DNA of 64,000 nucleotides from Anoxybacillus tepidamans PS2. GTDB lineage: Bacteria; Bacillota; Bacilli; Bacillales; Anoxybacillaceae. Of this stretch, positions 60,818 through 64,000 are shown in pieces. Numbering within the stretch: the first letter of the stretch is position 1; each line of letters opens with the position of its first letter. The notes below the pieces were generated by a model, which saw only the letters and a list, made by a program, of their open reading frames with translations, had not been told where the DNA came from and ran no database searches. The position numbers and the translations under genes were made by a program. The stretch spans positions 186,001 through 250,000 of the forward strand of contig NZ_JHVN01000002.1 in assembly GCF_000620165.1 (NCBI RefSeq), written 5' to 3'.

Positions 60818-62917
60818 TTAGGAAACGATTTTAACAGCATACCCTGTCGTATTTTCGTGAATATGCACTTTAATTTCGTCTTGTTCGCGCATGACAGTCA
60901 CAGATAAGCGCCCATCTCCAATGGCAATGTTTTCTACTTTCAAAAAATTCATAGCCTCAAGCAATGTCGGCGATAAACGAATCTCCTTTTTCAAACTGTT
61001 TGGAAATAATCCAAGCAAAGCTTGAATAAAAACAAGCGGTGCACCCGCTGCCCAAGCCTGCGGCGAACAAGCAACCGGATATTTCACCGGTTTGCCCATC
61101 GAACGGCTGTAACCGCAAAACAACTCCGGCAAACGATCATACTCAAAGTGCCCTGCCGCTTCGATCAACCCTTCCATGACAACATTCGCCTCATGTTGTT
61201 TCCCTAATTTACTCAGTCCTAATAAAATCATGCTGTTATCATGGGGCCATACGCTTCCGTCGTGATAGCTCATTGGATTATACCCCGCTTCTCCCTCTCC
61301 CATCGTCCGAATTCCGTAACCTGAAAACATCTTTGGCGAAAGCAACATTTGAATGGTGGCCTCCGCTTTTTCCTGATCGAGCATTTCCGAAAACAGCACA
61401 TGCCCTGGATTTGACGTAATGGTTCCGACTTGTTGTTTCATCTCGTCCAATGCAATCGCATAAAACTTTACATCCTCCATCCAAAATTGCTTATCGAATT
61501 TTTCTTTTAACGCCTGTGCCTGTCTACGAAGTTCAACCGCGCGATTCTCTTCATTCAATTGTTCAAAAATATCGGCTAGCCCCATTTTTGCTTGATACAC
61601 ATATCCCTGTACTTCCGCAAGCGCAATTGGCGATTTTGCATATTCGCCATTCCGGTGGATAATCGAATCGCCGGAGTCCTTCCAGCCTTGATTAGCAATA
61701 CCTTTACTTGACTCCTGGTGGTATTCAACAAATAGATCACCATCACGGTCGCCGTATTTATCAATCCATGTTAACGCTGCATCAATATTTTCTTTCAATT
61801 GATGAACTAGGTTGAAATCCCCGGTCCATTTGACATACTCCGTTAATAAAACTAAAAATAATGGTGTTGCATCTATCGTGCCATAGTATGGAGTAAACGG
61901 AATTTGATTCGTATTTGCTAATTCCCCAAAACGAATTTCATGCATAATTTTTCCCGGTTGTTCATCTCGCCACGGATCGAGGTGCTTCCCTTGATAACTC
62001 GCCATCGTTAACAGCGTTCCTTTAGCGATTTGCGGATTGAAGGCGAGCATTTGCAGCGCCGCGATTAAGCTGTCGCGCCCAAATGGCACCCCAAACCACG
62101 GGAGTCCGGCAACAGGAAACGGACCGTGCCCTAAATCAGTCAACAGCACTCGTAAATCGTCAATGCCTCGGTCAACAAGACGTTGAAGCGGTTGATAATC
62201 GGTAGTGACATCTGTAATGTTATGTTCCCATTGCTGATAAGAATCTTTTAGAAGTTTTAGCGCCTCACTTGGGGCGGTAATTTCTTTTATCACTTCTTGT
62301 TCAGCTTGCGGCTGGACGATGAGCGTTAACGTTTCTTCTTCTCCGTGCTCGAGGGAGAAACGAAAAACGATTTCCCCATGAGCAAAAACGGCTTTTTCCT
62401 GCCGATCCCACACCACTTTCGTCGCTCGCTTGAGCTGATCTTCCCCTTCGTAATGAAAAGTGAGGGAACGTTCTCCAGTCGTCTGCCCTGTCCGCTTCCC
62501 AAGCTTTCCTGTTTGGAAGCCGCGCACAACAAACATGTCGGCAAAATCCACATCCATATGCACACTTAAATCAAACTGCACTGATTTAGGATAATAGTTT
62601 TTTAGTTTGATAATTTCATAAAGTACTCCTTTATAAATAAAGCGCTTTCTTTCAATCTCTACCGATTCGCGCCATAAAATCACTTCTCCATCCTTTTCCA
62701 TATGTGGATTTGTCAATAAAATCGTGGCGACATAATTTTCCGCAGCGTCAGAAGACAATAAAGTTGGTTCTTCACCGTTAATGCGCAAATCAAACTTGCT
62801 CAAAAAGCGCGTGTCTTTTGTATATAACCCTAATCCATACGAGTGGTTTTCGGGAATATTCCCCTTCTTATCAGTTAATAAAAACAAATCGTTTTCTTTA
62901 ATGACCCTATAATCCAT
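60818..62917 (-). CDS. Amylo-alpha-1,6-glucosidase/debranching-type protein
   Basis: A 699-aa cytoplasmic glycosidase: N-terminal glycogen-debranching N-bis domain (about 1-210; GLGLYTKDTRFLSKFDLRI) and an (alpha/alpha)6 barrel (about 270-700; AGLPWFGVPFGRDSLIAALQ, near residue 290, is the barrel hallmark). The catalytic acids are not certain from the sequence alone. MDYRVIKEND start, AGGAGG upstream. First operon gene after lacI. Expected to hydrolyse alpha-1,6 branches or short branched oligosaccharides; substrate unproven. Confidence 0.88.
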   Translation of the reverse strand: MDYRVIKENDLFLLTDKKGNIPENHSYGLGLYTKDTRFLSKFDLRINGEEPTLLSSDAAENYVATILLTNPHMEKDGEVILWRESVEIERKRFIYKGVLYEIIKLKNYYPKSVQFDLSVHMDVDFADMFVVRGFQTGKLGKRTGQTTGERSLTFHYEGEDQLKRATKVVWDRQEKAVFAHGEIVFRFSLEHGEEETLTLIVQPQAEQEVIKEITAPSEALKLLKDSYQQWEHNITDVTTDYQPLQRLVDRGIDDLRVLLTDLGHGPFPVAGLPWFGVPFGRDSLIAALQMLAFNPQIAKGTLLTMASYQGKHLDPWRDEQPGKIMHEIRFGELANTNQIPFTPYYGTIDATPLFLVLLTEYVKWTGDFNLVHQLKENIDAALTWIDKYGDRDGDLFVEYHQESSKGIANQGWKDSGDSIIHRNGEYAKSPIALAEVQGYVYQAKMGLADIFEQLNEENRAVELRRQAQALKEKFDKQFWMEDVKFYAIALDEMKQQVGTITSNPGHVLFSEMLDQEKAEATIQMLLSPKMFSGYGIRTMGEGEAGYNPMSYHDGSVWPHDNSMILLGLSKLGKQHEANVVMEGLIEAAGHFEYDRLPELFCGYSRSMGKPVKYPVACSPQAWAAGAPLVFIQALLGLFPNSLKKEIRLSPTLLEAMNFLKVENIAIGDGRLSVTVMREQDEIKVHIHENTTGYAVKIVS

Positions 62918-62971
62918 TCCAGTTCCTCCTGCCCGTCCGCTTAAACGTTGGAATTCGTTAAACACCATCCT

Positions 62972-63061
62972 CCAAAACGTTTCGGATTTATGTCAAAAAT
63001 TTTTTCTGGCCCGAAAACGTTTTGGAAAAGCTATAAAAAATTTTTTCCAAAACGTTTTCGG
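62972..63061. promoter_or_regulatory. Three LacI-type operators
   Basis: CCAAAACGTTTCGG (62972-62985), CCGAAAACGTTTTGG (63011-63025) and CCAAAACGTTTTCGG (63047-63061), all with the central AACGTT of LacI/GalR sites. The second and third are reverse complements of each other, with centres 36 bp apart. They lie between lacI and the glucosidase gene. Confidence 0.88.
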
Positions 63062-63090
63062 TTTGAAGCAAGTTAAAAACCAATGTTGTA

Positions 63091-64000
63091 TTATTGGTTT
63101 TTAACGGTAGACTCTCTTATTTTTAATTCTGTTTCTAAAATTTTCACATGCGAGTGAGCTTTTCCTTCTAACATTTCAATGAGCAATTTCGCCGCTTCAT
63201 ATCCCATCGCAAATTTATTTTGCGCAATCGTTGACAGCGGAGGCGTCGCATAAGAAGCCAAAATAATATCGTCATATCCAATAACCGCTATTTCCTCCGG
63301 TATGCGCTTCCCTAGCTTTTTCGCCGCTTTCATCACGCCTAATGCCATCAAATCGCTCGCGCAAAAAAACGCTGTAATTTCAGGATGCTGTTGCAATAAT
63401 CGAAGCGCTTCCCGCTCTGCCTTTTCCTCTTGAAACGCTCCATTTACAACCCACTGTTCATTCAAGAAAATTCCTGCTTCAAGCAGCGCTTCGCGAAATC
63501 CTTTGAATCTTTGTTCACTTACAAAAGCATATTCGTAACCGTTCACCATCGCAATATGGCGATGGCCTAATGCCAGCAAATGCTGAGCCGCTTTTTTTGC
63601 GCCAAGCACGTTATCAGTTGTCACATATCCGACCGTTTCCGATTTGATCGGAATATCGATAAGAACGCACGGAATATCGCTCTCAACCACTTCCTGCAAA
63701 TACGGATCATCCACGCGGATCCCTTGCAAAATCGCCCCGTCTACACGCCGTTCTCGGCATAACTGAGTATATGTTTTTTCGCGCTGTTTCGTCGATGTCG
63801 TACTGAATAAAACCATGTCATAATCTACTTCGCTTACATACTGGTTAACGCCAGCTAATACCTCAAACGTAAAATTATCTTTTGCACTTTCCCGCGTTAA
63901 TCCAGAAACAAGCAAACCAATCGTTTTGGATTTATTCATCACAAGTCCTCGCGCCAGCGTATTAGGGCTATAATTCAATTGCTTGGCGATCTCAATGATT
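63091..64000 (-). CDS. LacI family transcriptional regulator (5' end beyond the window)
   Basis: Partial regulator, at least 303 aa. The helix-turn-helix end (EIAKQLNYSPNTLARGL) is at the window edge and continues beyond it; the effector domain follows (TIGLLVSGLTRES, VDGAILQGIRVDD, TAFFCASDLMALGVM, IAVIGYDDI). It controls the adjacent oligosaccharide operon, whose three operators lie immediately downstream of its stop. Inducer presumably the imported sugar or its breakdown product. Confidence 0.92.
   Translation of the reverse strand, partial: IIEIAKQLNYSPNTLARGLVMNKSKTIGLLVSGLTRESAKDNFTFEVLAGVNQYVSEVDYDMVLFSTTSTKQREKTYTQLCRERRVDGAILQGIRVDDPYLQEVVESDIPCVLIDIPIKSETVGYVTTDNVLGAKKAAQHLLALGHRHIAMVNGYEYAFVSEQRFKGFREALLEAGIFLNEQWVVNGAFQEEKAEREALRLLQQHPEITAFFCASDLMALGVMKAAKKLGKRIPEEIAVIGYDDIILASYATPPLSTIAQNKFAMGYEAAKLLIEMLEGKAHSHVKILETELKIRESTVKNQ

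Noticed and set aside
1-64000. CRISPR array, prophage, toxin-antitoxin or restriction systems, tRNA or rRNA genes
   Set aside because: Looked for regular repeats, phage structural genes, typical antitoxin pairs and RNA genes; none was seen. The only mobile DNA is the IS3 element.

Overview
The window looks like chromosome of an endospore-forming Bacillaceae, most likely a thermophile of the Geobacillus/Parageobacillus/Anoxybacillus group. This rests on recalled gene content and gene order, not on a database search. The backbone follows, in inverted orientation, the Bacillus subtilis stretch from kinE-ogt-mtn through mhqR, clpE, ykvI, queCDEF and ykvS-ykvT to glcT. Lineage-specific genes, one insertion sequence and one decayed gene are interspersed.

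0-12 kb: glcT, a staygreen-family protein, an alpha/beta hydrolase, a CPA2 cation/proton antiporter, a PAS-GGDEF-EAL protein with a degenerate GGDEF site, a trio of tiny conserved proteins (YvrJ, DUF2922, DUF1659), a YodC-like nitroreductase with a clear promoter and a 21-bp palindrome, an orphan sporulation-type histidine kinase, several small unknown proteins and a small sigma-70-family factor. 12-24 kb: ykvT/ykvS; the preQ1 pathway operon queC-D-E-F under a preQ1-I riboswitch; an A-C-B spore-germinant receptor operon; ykvI; a two-domain YtkA-like lipoprotein; and clpE behind CtsR boxes.

24-36 kb: a hotdog thioesterase, a membrane diguanylate cyclase, an ABC-2 exporter operon with its own TetR regulator and a duplicated inverted operator, an acetyltransferase, an M3 oligopeptidase, and an amino-acid permease behind a lysine riboswitch. 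A complete IS3-family element (32762-34062, AAT target duplication) sits inside the loop of that permease's terminator. A decayed SnoaL/DUF4440-like gene follows, then pduL.

36-50 kb is a methionine-salvage island: mhqR, mtnD-B-X-W behind one SAM-I riboswitch, mtnE, mtnU, and mtnK-mtnA plus a ribose-type ABC transporter behind a second SAM-I riboswitch. The transporter is translationally coupled to mtnA and is probably the methylthioribose importer. A CheX-like protein, ogt and a four-PAS KinE-like kinase complete the block.

52-64 kb: a cobalamin-binding-type radical SAM protein, three overlapping or closely packed tiny genes, a DUF3905 protein, an MFS/alcohol-dehydrogenase pair, and an oligosaccharide operon (LacI regulator, debranching-type glucosidase, CUT1 binding protein and two permeases, no dedicated ATPase) with three LacI-type operators. 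The LacI gene runs off the right edge.

I found no prophage, CRISPR array, defence system or RNA gene. Nothing is a clear new system. The best leads are the IS-split terminator, the uncharacterised small-protein cassettes, the staygreen homologue, and the unassigned operators of the nitroreductase and the exporter.
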